Shown here: positions 34,907 to 45,580 of the stretch, piece by piece | Position numbering within the stretch: position 1 is the first letter of the stretch | How the letters are laid out: every line of letters begins with the position of its first letter | The notes under the pieces: generated by a model | The model's input: the letters and a program-made list of their open reading frames with translations, nothing else | What the model was told of the DNA's origin: nothing | The model's database searches: none | Translations under genes and position numbers: made by a program | Assembly (NCBI GenBank): GCA_030248065.1 | Contig: JASAMV010006379.1 | Location: 19,632 to 83,631 of the forward strand | Length of the DNA: 64,000 nucleotides | Direction of reading: 5' to 3' | Source: Rhynchonema sp. JSB1_4 | Taxonomy: Eukaryota > Nematoda > Chromadorea > Monhysterida > Xyalidae

Positions 34907-37900
34907 TCATTTCTCTCCATTCTGTCTGCCACTGCCCATTTCCAACACCAAATCGAAGTATTCGCCCGGTGATTTGTCCGGCTGATAGTAGTAGTAGTAT
35001 CGGGTGCGTTTCTTCGTGTAAGCACAGTCGTATTGCCACCATTCCTGCATTTTACCGAGATTCAGGGTGACCTGTTTACCGTCACGCAGTTCGCCTGTCA
35101 CCTTCCATGGCGAATAGTCAATGTCGACGTTGGGCATGCAGATCTCGTACAGACTGCTCTTCTCTGACCAGAACTGGACGGCAACCTGGAGAAAAGGTAA
35201 CATCAACGTTTGCATCGGATCTGGTCTTCGTGACTTGAATTCACTGAAGATTTTACTTTCCACCAGTTTAAACTATTTCTTCACGTTTTCAGGGTTATAT
35301 TTCCGGGGTCAACTCAAGTGGTCAAATCACTCGATCAACTCACCTTGTAGAATCGTCAACTCACCCCGAATGCAATGTGTTATTTCTGGCGCTCACTCGG
35401 GGCTGCTGTGAGTTGACGCAGTGATTTGACCACTGTAGCATTAGCCCGATTTCATGCTGTTCAATATTACACCCCTCGGCGAATCCAAAGCCTACTAAAT
35501 TTGATACGAATCGGTTTTTCAGCTAGAATTCGTTCAGTAATGTTTTTAAAATTTCATTTTCAGAATCTGGAGTTGCTGGCTAAAGGTGATCTGTTTCTCA
35601 TCACATACCTCAGCCGGGCAACAATCGCTGTCGAAATCGAGCCAGACCAAATTGTTGAAACAACACTGAGAGAATTCGTCAGCTCTCAGTCCCGTCAATG
35701 ATTCGTTTCGGCAGCACAGATAACGTGCCTGAAAAATCATCGGGCCACATACGGTGGGCACGGACATGTATAACATAACGTATAGTGATGTGGAACATCA
35801 TAGGCAGAGAAAACTTTCGTAAAGGCCTTATTAAATGTTCCACAAAACATGGTCCAATCCTGTTCATGATTTACATGCGTGAATCAATATCAAACTACTT
35901 GGCTTGAAATGTAGTTACCAACTCGCTGGTTAACTGGGTTAACAAACGATAGAATTAACGACTACACATTTACATTTGCTGCCGTTGACTACTTTTCCAT
36001 TTGATGTTTTTTTTGCTCCTAATGTACCTGAATGAACTTCTGCAAGCAACAAAGACTGTAGCTGCTGGGACTGCACTGTCCAGACACACACTGGTCGGTG
36101 AGGTACAGTCCTTTGTAGCAGCACGGGGGCAGACGGTCACGGCCGTTCTTGATTTGGTCCTTGTAACAACGTGCCTCGGTGTATAGACTGAAAGAAAATG
36201 TTGATGCTTTAGACTGTGCTTTGTGGTCACAAGGCACTCATATGACGCGAGGCGGGGTTGCGGTTTCAGCCCAACAGTCTATACTCTGACAATTCTTTAA
36301 ACTTCACCGCCTGCTCCACCACCCCCCCCCCCGCCCACATAACGCGTTGAAAAGTTCCCCAACAGTCTAATTCCGCGGCTGTCTGGCTATCGTCAGTGTG
36401 AAGGACAGCCAAGGCAAGCCTCAAAAACCTGATGGTACACGGCCTGAGAGCGGGACTATCATTGGGTGTGAAGTGGAGCGATGGGCGCCAGATGTGCATT
36501 GGCTTCACATACATACCTACAGTCCTCTCCGTGCACAATCATTGGTCGTGGTGTGCGTGCCCATGCCTTCTTGTAGGAAGGTGTTGTCTGTTGTGGTGAT
36601 GTTTCACCGTCTGGTGCTGGTATTTGACGTTGTGTAGCGTCGGTGGGTTGCGCCCATTTGTTGTCGTCAGGCAGACGATGCGTCGCTTTTGATGGATCGG
36701 TTGGGTAGCGTTGTGCCTGAGTGGTTTTTAGTATGTAATTCACAATATTTGGAATTGCCGCACTTATTACATGAGTATTATTTTACACAACGGATACTAT
36801 CACACGGTCCGTTCTTTCCATGGTCACGTGACTTTCTGTATTCCACGGATATTTCGCGACGCTGATGGCATTAGTTTCAAACAGCGTCAAAGTTGCTTCC
36901 AACGTTTGACCGTGCTTGACACCTACCAAGGATTCGGTGTATTTTAAATTGCGGCACTAGTTGGCTGAATATCAGGTTTCCACAACCCTAAACTGACCTC
37001 CGATTGTGCAGGTGTGGTCCACCAAGGATATCTGGGTGTTGTGGTTGTGGGTTGTGGCTGCGTGCGAGGGATGTAGTTGGTCTGGTAGTACGGTGGTAGT
37101 GTAGTAGTGGGAGGGGTATGGTAATGGTCAGGGTTGTAGTATCTGAAATTATGAAGTTTATGGTATGAATGAAAATGCCAAGTCAGGTGCCAACGGCGTG
37201 CGTTGGTTGCGCCGTTTTTATGTGGAGTGTAACCCACGGTGGCTGACCATTTTGATCAATATTTTGGTCCCAATTACCTCCAAATTGCCGCCCTTGATAG
37301 TGAATAATCATTAAAGCGACTGAAAGTGGAGGCTCCCAATCATATCGCCATAACGACGGCAGGTACATGTAGAGATTGATTATACAGTTCGGATCAACTA
37401 ACGGAGTGGTCGTGCGCAGTCTTTCTCGTTCTCGCTGCAATTCCCACTGCCGTTGTAGTTCACGTTCACGTTGTTGTCGTTCGCGTTGCTGTTGTTCCCA
37501 GAGACGTTGTCTGCAATACGAAAAATTCACGTTTTTCTGAAATAGGGACAGAAAGCTGACACGGAAACCCCGCGTCGGTTACAGTGTATAGGACGATAAT
37601 TATTCTTTTACACAGTGGCGAAGTGCAACGGAACTTATACCTAGCAGTTCATGCCGACTGATGTTTCAGCCAACCTGTAATAGTAATCAGTGGTGGTTGT
37701 TGGTCGTCTCGTAGTGGACGTTGCGTAATAGGCACGTCGTGGATCCACGGTGGTCGTGGTTGTTGTAGCCCAATAGGGTCTGGAATTGGAACGAATGTGT
37801 GTGTGTACTATATCTGTGGGTCGGCTACCAACAATTGGTTCGGTTACTCACATTTCAGTGCTGCGCTGCGAGTAGTACTGATAGTTGGTGGATGCGCGTG

Positions 37901-40900
37901 ATTCCGCCCACTCAGCAGATTGTGAAACATCATCGGCTGTGGTGCTATCATCGTTTGGCTTGGACGTTGTCCTGTCCCACCAAGGCATCCAGGGCGGGTG
38001 ACTTGTCGTTGAAGCTCGTGGGTCATTTGTGTCTTCAGTTGGCTGCAGCGGAAAATATCTGATTTTGAACAAACGATTTTGATCAGTCGTTGTTGGCCGA
38101 ATTAACTTCACTGGAGCGTACATATGTTTTGAAAGTTCTTTTTCACATCGCAGTGTGTGACAGAATTGCAATTCTGTATCTTAGAAGAGCGTAAAAGTTA
38201 TTCCATTAAATTGCACAATAAGTGAACGCAAGGCGTGGCAAAGTAGAATTCTAGCCCAGCATCTATGTACCGGAGTTTTCCACTTAAAGCCCCGGGGCCG
38301 GGAAAAGGAAAAAACCCCCCACCAAAAAAAAAAAAAAAACCCCCGCAGACCCCCGGAAAAACAACCCAAAAAAAAAAAAAAGAAAAAAAAAAAAAGAAAA
38401 AAAAAAACACCCCAAAAATAACTGTCTATTACCACTATTAGCTATCACACTCCCAAAGCTTCAAGCAATGCCTGACGCGCAAATGAAATATTTTTGTTTT
38501 GTTGTGTTGTTTTGAAACCATTTCAGTGTAACGGAAACAAACGCAAATAACTCCCACATTTACCTCTTCTATTACTGATGTTCCAGTACCAGTACTTACA
38601 GTCGACGTCGGCTCACTGCGAGCATCTGTGCTTTCGTTTTCGGTTGTTTCGCTTGAGCTCATGTACGCTACGACCCTCTAAAAGCAGTGCGACAATTGCA
38701 GATTACGAACTAGCCACGTACGCTGTGTGACTTGCTGTTGTAACCCATTTCTTGCATCTTGCACACGAACCAAAAACGACACCACCAAGGTTGATAGGGA
38801 AAATGAGAGGTTCAAACATACATTGTAGTTCTGGATTTGGTGGAGGTCTGATTGATGGAAAGTAACAAAAACTGACAAACCTAGGACATCGCAAATGAAA
38901 CTGAAATACATACAGAGGCTGGTTTTTCTGTCAAGAATGACGGCATTCAGGAGAGCAAACCGGTTGCATGTCCTCTCATCAGGTTTATTGCAACAAAAAT
39001 GTGCCGGGAGAACCAAAAATACGGATGCATGATCATGAAGCCTGTTTTTGGCATGTCACATTCACCAAACCGAACAACAAAAAAGCATAAGCAAAAACAT
39101 GATTTGGCCCCGATCCCAGCCAGCAGTACCGCATGCGCATCCCTGAGCAACGATTTGGCCGTGCGTGGCAGTGCCGGGTCATCCACCTGCCATTGCGTGC
39201 CTCTTACAGGAAGTTCCAGTTCCGGTTTCGGTTCCAGTTCGGTGCCAAGTTCGAGTCCCGCTGGACGGGTGCGCGGATCCAACGGACACGGACCGCACGG
39301 CTCGAAATTGTATGTGTTGAACATTGATGACGTCACATAGTGGTACCGTTCGAGGTCGGACTCCGGCCACGGAATGAAGTATGACAGACGACCACAGCTG
39401 AAACATTTTTGTTTTTATCAAGTCATTTTTATCAAGCGCATTGTTGAAAAAAACGTACTTACATAAGTGCTTTATTTGTTTTGGCGATTTTAAGCCAATA
39501 CAAAATACCACCATGTGAGTTACAGCGCCCAAAAATTTTGAACTTCTTGCACGCTTGACAGAATAATTTAATGGAAAATCCGTGCATCTGACGCGCGAAG
39601 CGCGCTCGCCTTTTGGAACCTTGAAGTGATTAGAGTGAAAATTCTGTTATTTATGGGGTACTTTCGCCTTCTTTCCTCCGAAATGGTGACCAGGGGGCCA
39701 AGTCCCATGTGGCTCCAATGTGAATCCGCTAGTAATTTGTTGTGTACTCATTGTATATAGGGGATTTTTTGAGATTTACTGATACCACACAATTTAGCAA
39801 CACGTAAAAGTCGCTTATTTTCGTTCACGGAACAGTGAGTCTTTACATATCATCAAAGTTCAGAGAAATCGAGTGATCAACTTATCATCAACCCTGTCCT
39901 ATACATACTGTATAAACAACCAGGTTGGATACAAATTGACGAAAACTTATCGTTGTGTTCGTGCGCGTTGCAAATGGAAATTATAGCAATCCCAGAATGG
40001 ACTGTTGTGATGGGCAGGGTTCGAGCATCGTGGAATCGCAACACTCTACCACGGTGGGCGACAAAGGGTGACATTTAATCACAAGTCTGTCAAGGACCGG
40101 ATCAGCTTTGTTATGACCTAACGGAAGAGTTGTTCACTCGCTGGCTGCTGTGTCTTCGGAAGCAATCCCAGTGTCAAATCTCATTTTCGTAACATTGTCC
40201 AACCCACCGGTCATAGACAAACACATCCAGTGACAGTGCTTTCAGCTGGCGCCACGCTGAATGTTTGGCCGAATCTTTGTGCAGATGAATGTGCGACTGC
40301 GGATGTTGTGATCCGCGTTGCCTGAATGATCAGGGGAATCAGGGTCGCAGGTAGCAAAATGTGGCAAAGTAAAGCAAAAATACTGAAAAATAATCATTTT
40401 TCAGTTAACCAGAATTTGAGCCACTCCTCCGATTGATTGGTAGGTGCGATCACGACGATGTCAACATCGGGCATGTTCTCATTGTCGAGTTTGTCGGAAA
40501 GGCTCTTTAGCCTGAAATTAATGCGGTTTCAAACTTGGCTTCCGGTTCGGCCCGGTCTTAGGGCGGACTTAGGTTGAATCCGGAAACCGGAATCCGGAAA
40601 TATTTCCGGAAAACGCATTATTTTTGCATGTAAATTTCTGCGCATTCCGGTTCGGCCCGGTCTTACCTAACCCCTTAGTGCTCGAGTTAGGTACTTACAA
40701 TCGTCGTAAAAAGTTTATTGTTTTACAGACAGTCAAAATGTTTTTGTTACCTTTTATTTCTGCTGCCACCAATTACGGGTGACACGGTGCCGTGTGGAAA
40801 TTGATTTGAGCCTAAGCACATGTGCAACCCTGAGCTGGCATTAAACCTGCTTGTCAACAACACCGCTCGACCGCACTTGATCTTGGGGGTAGTGCATATA

Positions 40901-41905
40901 AACAAAGTTTGGACATCGTGTTACTCGACCCTGACGAGCCAAGTGGTTGCTTCCTGATGTTTCACGGCCACGTTGAAGTTTGCCCCTGGTGAAAAAGACG
41001 GAAAAAATTGAAATGCTGCTGTGACACGAATAGGCTGCTTCAAAGTTTGGTACTGGAGTCACAGCAACCTCCAATAATGTGGCAAAAACCGCAATGCACA
41101 ATAGCTATTGGAAACCTTACCATGAGGACGTTTCAATAGCTATTGTGCATTGCGGTTTTTGCCACAATGTTAGGGGATGCTGTCACTCTCCAGTATCAAA
41201 CTTTGAAACAGCCTATTCGTGTCACAGCAGCGTTTCAAATTTTTTCGGTTTTTTTCACCAGGGGCAAACTTCAACGTGACCGAAAAACATCAGGAAGCAA
41301 CCAATCGGCTCGTCAGATTAGGGTCGAGTAACACGACATCCAACCTTTGTTTATATGCACTACCCCAGATCAAGTGCGATCGAAGGGTTGTCGACCAACA
41401 GCTTTAAGCCCAGCTAAGTCACAGCCACCAACAAGCTTTAAGTGTTTAGAAGGACCAACGCGCTCATCTGTCTTCGACAATGTGTGCAGTGCAACTCCAT
41501 GAATGTCGCGATCACAACTTTGCCTCGTAATCGACTCAGCACGTCTTCGTCCTGTGGAATGGATGCTTGATTGGGTACAGTACGATACATATAGAGCCAA
41601 TTTATGGATCAGCGAGTGCTGAATAATGCCCAGTTTTTTGCGCAGCCCACGGCTTCCTTGTGGCAAAATTTTATAGTCCCATGACTTGTCATTCCAAAGC
41701 TGATATCAAAATCTCCAGTTCTAAACGCATGTGAGATTGAGAGAATATTGGAGACGCTCACCTTTATTTTCCATCTCGGTTCGGTGTGGCATATCGGCAT
41801 CTCAAACGTGTCTTGAGCGCCAATCTGCTGTTTTTGAGCATCGGTGCGAAAATTTGGAATGCAAATGAAGAATAAAATCAGGGCAGATAATATTTGCCGG
41901 TGCAT
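34907..41905 (-). CDS. Secreted selenoprotein-P-like protein with CxxC, mucin-like middle and Cys-rich tail
   Basis: Fourteen exons in fully consistent phase: 41905-41762, 41551-41460, 40511-40410, 40321-40208, 39397-39208, 38677-38600, 38042-37852, 37779-37675, 37510-37367, 37142-36998, 36716-36517, 36187-36028, 35728-35609, 35185-34907; 687 aa. A signal peptide (ILSALILFFICI) leads into a selenoprotein-P N-terminal thioredoxin-like domain: ICHTEPRWKIK, GKVVIATFMELHCTHC, LKSLSDKLDNENMPDVDIVV, VFVYDRCGRLSYF, and FEPCGPC. Selenocysteine of the family UxxC is Cys here (CTHC), so a thiol redox role is expected. Next comes about 300 residues rich in Thr/Pro/Tyr with an Arg/Gln/Glu helix (RERQQRERELQRQWELQR). 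The tail has CC pairs (PPCCYKG, SLCCLQK, YLCCRNE, SQCCFNN, SDCCPAE). A Cys-rich tail recalls the metal/selenium-binding tail of selenoprotein P, but I see no sequence match there. The exon 37510-37367 donor is the weakest call. Confidence 0.75.
35305..35445. repeat. Short inverted repeat in an intron
   Basis: AAGTGGTCAAATCACT near 35310 pairs with AGTGATTTGACCACTG near 35425, and an inner CAACTCACC/GTGAGTTG pair adds to it. It is probably a small foldback element in the last intron of the selenoprotein-P-like gene. Confidence 0.6.
38270..38420. repeat. C-run/A-run low-complexity tract
   Basis: A poly-C and poly-A patchwork in an intron of the selenoprotein-P-like gene, preceded by ACCGGAGTTTTCCAC and AAAGCCCCGGGG. 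The same entry sequence is at 63500, so this looks like one family of element with a degenerate homopolymer body. Confidence 0.6.
40558..40640. mobile_element. CCGGAAA-type MITE, partial copy
   Basis: Begins TTAGGGCGGACTTAGG, then GTTGAATCCGGAAACCGG and TATTTCCGGAAAACGCATTA, matching the right end of the element at 9712-9888 in reverse. The other end is missing or decayed. It lies just upstream of an exon of the selenoprotein-P-like gene, in the intron. Confidence 0.65.
40845..41403. mobile_element. TTAA-flanked long-TIR MITE (559 bp)
   Basis: TTAA at 40841-40844 and 41404-41407 brackets ends ACCTGCTTGTCAACAAC and GTTGTCGACCAACAGCT. The arms stay paired to the middle, where AATAGCTATTGTGCATTGCG meets its complement. 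It sits in intron 2 of the selenoprotein-P-like gene, 57 bp from an exon. Confidence 0.8.
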
Positions 41906-42976
41906 CTTATTCGGCGGCTTATTTGAACAGTGTTTTACATCGTGGAGGAGAGGAAATGACCGGGCAGAATGAACTCCAGGCTAAGCTGATTCAATATTTG
42001 AAATGAAGCTAATAACAGTGAAACGGAAGTGAACAGTGAACACTAAAATCGTAATCTTGCAATAAAAACTGTATAAAACTCGGATGGCGCTTCTGGTACA
42101 TAAAAAGATAGGCCACCCGACATCCTGACTGCCTACATTATGTAATGTTATGATCATACGGTACAGTGTGACGCAAAACTTCGACCGAGAAAAACCACAA
42201 ATGTTATTACGAACAAAGACCCATATTAGCTAGCACGCTTTGGCTTGAAAGAATTACAACGCGCAGTCTTTAAAAGTGGAAGTGAACAGAAAAAAACTTT
42301 ATTGGATACGATAGACATTGTAAAGAATAAAGATACGCATATCACAAGGGACTCAAGATACCCAACGGGTCGACGGAACAGCCACCCGGCGAAAGAATTT
42401 ACGCGTTTTTGCCCCTCCTGACTAATGCTTTATCGCATTTGTGTCCGTAAACGAAGCTTGAACTTCACAGCGGTTACACAAATCGCTTTTTCAGTCACAT
42501 TGCCGTGACCAGACTGTGTGTGAAAAGCCGTTTGGTCAAAATGCGCGCCTGTTGTCAAAATGGAATGTATCCAAAACAAAACAGCGCGCAGGAAAAGTCA
42601 ATATTCCTCAGAGGCCTCGGGCACATAACAACTGTTCACAGGGAACTGCATATACTGTGTGAGGTCATCTTGGCATCGTAAAACAATGCTGCCCGGGTTT
42701 GTAAAACGAATTTGAGAAACTCTCAAACCCCAACAGCCATCTTTAATAGACATCACGAAAATTACGTGAACTGTACTGATTAGGTGTATGCCTTAGCTGT
42801 GGCGATTTTGTAAGTAGTGCGCATGTGCCTCACTAAGATATCCCACCGCGGTGTTGTGTGGCTGATAAAAATGCTTTCAATTTCTGCCCCACGAACACAT
42901 ATTTTGAGCCGAAAAATAGTAGCACGGAACGATTGTGAGAAATTGTCGCAGTGTGACTTTTTTGTGGAACGCTTAA

Positions 42977-43548
42977 AGGGGCCGCGACATCATTATTTTT
43001 CACGATGCACCGCCTGATTTTATGCACAAATTGAAAGACGACATCCGAAGGAACGTGTCTTACAAAGACAACAACATTGACCCGCGCTGTTTTCAGCATG
43101 AAAATCACCCCCGAACATCGAATGTCAGGAACAAAAGTCAGTTTGCTGTAGTCGCTCGGCTGCTTGAAAATCAGGGATAGAGCTCAAAAAATTACGATCT
43201 GGACTCGGTGCTTATGTAATATCTGCGAAACATTTTTCCGGCAACCAGCTCCAAGCACCTGTCAACGTTGCAATTTCTGTGGCAGCTGAAATGTTTCGCA
43301 AATATTACATAAGCGCCGAGTCCATATCATAATTTTTTGAGCTCGATGTCTAATCTTCAAGCGGCCGAGCGACTACAGCAAACTGACTTTTGTTCCTGAC
43401 ATTCGACGTTCGGGGGTGATTTTCATGCGGAAAACAGCGCGGGTCAATGTTGTTGTCTTTGTAAGACATGTTCCTTCGGATGTCGTCTTTCAATTTCTGA
43501 CATAAAATCAGGCGGTGTATCGTGAAAAATAATAATGTCGCGCCCCCT
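42977..43548. mobile_element. TTAA-flanked long-TIR MITE (572 bp)
   Basis: TTAA at 42973-42976 and 43549-43552 brackets ends AGGGGCCGCGACATCATTAT / ATAATAATGTCGCGCCCCCT. The arms pair for about 250 bp on each side (for example GACGACATCCGAAGGAAC). Its AGGGGCC terminus is shared with the 12382-13024 element, so the two are probably one family. Confidence 0.85.
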
Positions 43549-43860
43549 TTAACAGCTCGAATCATAATGGTACACCAGCACAAGAATTTTCAAACTCAAA
43601 TTTTATCTGCAAGCTTACGCGAAGACCTTCACAAGATCCGGAAAAACCCTTAAAATAAAACAGTGTTAATAACAAAGAATGTGAACATGAATGAATAAAC
43701 GACAATGGAAACGCACCGGTGAGATGAGACCAACCAAACGAGCCACACTAGCACAACCAACACACAAACAACGGCAAACTCAGCAACGGATGACGAGAAC
43801 GAGGATACGATTTTAAATATTGATGATGATCTGAAAGCAGCAACCCAGTGACTGAGGAGA

Positions 43861-44310
43861 TCAGTCAACGACGGCTGAAAATTTTGAGATAATGTGGCAA
43901 GAAACTACGTCTCGACCACGTGAGTTTAGTTTAGTTTTAAAGGCCGCAATTGAGGCAGCAGAGACGACGCCCTCTGGTAGCCTGTTCCAGAGGTCCACGA
44001 CACGATAGGCCCAGTATCCGGACAAGTCTGCACCCGCGCCATGGACTCGACACAAACTGTGGGAGTGCCCTCGGGTTGGGCGGCCGGTGTCACGAGATGG
44101 AAAGAAGGATTCCTTGGTTACCCCAGGTATGAGACCATGAACGACCTTGTACACAAGCACAAGATCGTTCACGGTCCGGCGATAAATTAGGGGGTCTAAA
44201 TTTAGGGCATGCAAACGCTGTTGGTAAGACAGTGTCTGCATGCCAGGTAAATGAAAGAAAATAAACGAAGCCTGAGATGTCAAGAACGCGTATAGATATT
44301 GGTCGCACAA
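43861..44310 (-). mobile_element. 5'-truncated non-LTR retrotransposon (LINE) remnant
   Basis: The minus-strand frame contains YQQRLHALNLDPLIYRRTVN, DLVLVYKVVHGLIPG, TRGHSHSL, YRVVDLWNRLPEGVV and an AFKTKL end. These are the standard features of the C-terminal tail after the reverse transcriptase of CR1/jockey-like LINEs. Only about 115 aa remain, with no reverse-transcriptase catalytic core upstream, as in a typical dead-on-arrival insertion. The low-complexity stretch down to about 43650 may be its 3' UTR. Confidence 0.82.
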
Positions 44311-44969
44311 TGACCATATAAGAATTCATCAAATCAATCGTGATTTTCAGGTTCAGTCACTCTTAACCAGTGTGCTATTTGTGATTCTCACAAAACATTT
44401 TCACCTGAAAATAATCCAGCACAGCACCCACGTTGCAGCGAGTCTGAAACATTTTGGTGACCACATGCTTTGTATGCGATCGCGCAACGCAACGTCACTG
44501 CCCCGTCACTTTCCCTCTTTACGATTCAGGAAAAAAATTTGACCAATTCTTATAAAGTCATTGTGCAACCAATAGATCTATGCACACCATTAGAGAATAA
44601 TCAGTGAGCAAACGTATAAGGTTGCACTGAATGAGTGGAGGATTCGTTTGTTTCTGTTAGGTTGCCTGTTCCGCCGCTTGTCGTCAAGCGATCGATATCA
44701 GCTTCTGCTGCCTTTTTGCACCTGTTTGTTACTTGCATCGGTGATTGCACGCCACATTTTGCATTGCATCTCCCAATTGAGTTTTATTATTCATCAAACT
44801 AAGGGCTATATTATCAATCAATCTTAAAATACTACCATAGGTACCAATTAGTTGCTAAAAAGCTGTCAATACAAGTCATCAAGTAAAAATAAACACTAAA
44901 GTTTTGGGAGTTTCGTAGATCACTACAGTTATGTAGAAGATGAGAAGGCTAATGTGACTCATATGCATG

Positions 44970-45331
44970 TATAGTCCAGCCACGTGCTCATGAGACGACT
45001 CTTTTTAAAGCTTGCTTGGCCAGATTCAAAAATGCGCCGGCTACACGGGTTTTCCCAAACAAAAGAAAGAGATTGGACCGAGAGACATGATGACAAGTTC
45101 AGGCTGGCTGACCTCAATTTGTTGCGTGCTTACGCGAACAGGAACATCGTTCAACACACAAATTTTTGGGAGTCAAAAGGGAATTTACGCACCGAGGTGG
45201 AGAGCGTGTTTTTAAAAAATACATGCGTTTCTCTTTCTTTCATTTCCGAAATACGTGGAACCGGAACATTATTGGATCCGTTCAAGTCAACTTCAAAATA
45301 AGTCGTCTCATGAGTTCGTGGCTGGACTATA
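44970..45331. mobile_element. TA-flanked MITE (TAGTCCA ends, 362 bp)
   Basis: The ends read TATAGTCCAGCCACG and CGTGGCTGGACTATA, extended by CTCATGAGACGAC/GTCGTCTCATGAG. The terminus is the same as in the 13335-13556 element. TA target duplications fit Tc1/mariner mobilisation. No transposase. Confidence 0.8.
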
Positions 45332-45528
45332 CATATTTTACGCATCTATACATAATGTATACTAACCTTACAGGAGCGTTTGGTTGTTTGCTGCGTGGAA
45401 TATCGCGGGGGACAGCAGACTCGGGGGTGTTTTCAAAGGTTAAAAAATAACCTCCATGGTTGCGTGCACAACACATACGTAGCTAATACACAAGAACGCT
45501 GTGTATCAAAAAAATTAATGGCTGTGTA

Positions 45529-45534
45529 TTTATT
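45529..45534 (-). promoter_or_regulatory. Polyadenylation signal of the downstream myosin copy
   Basis: TTTATT on the plus strand reads AATAAA on the minus strand, 47 bp past the stop codon at 45581. Confidence 0.55.
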
Positions 45535-45580
45535 AGTAAAACAAGACTATTTTCTAGCACAGTAACTATTATGACGCTGA

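Larger units (their letters stand above)
41906..45580. other. Gene-free interval upstream of the selenoprotein-P-like gene
   Basis: Contains a TTAA MITE (42977-43548), a LINE 3' remnant (43861-44310), a TA-flanked MITE (44970-45331) and the 3' UTR of the downstream myosin copy. 42000-42970 holds no recognisable gene or repeat. The promoter of the selenoprotein-P-like gene should lie just above 41905. Confidence 0.6.

Noticed and set aside
40010..40070. tRNA-like sequence on the minus strand (GGTAGAG plus CTCGAACCC)
   Set aside because: The A-box is incomplete and the stems do not pair.
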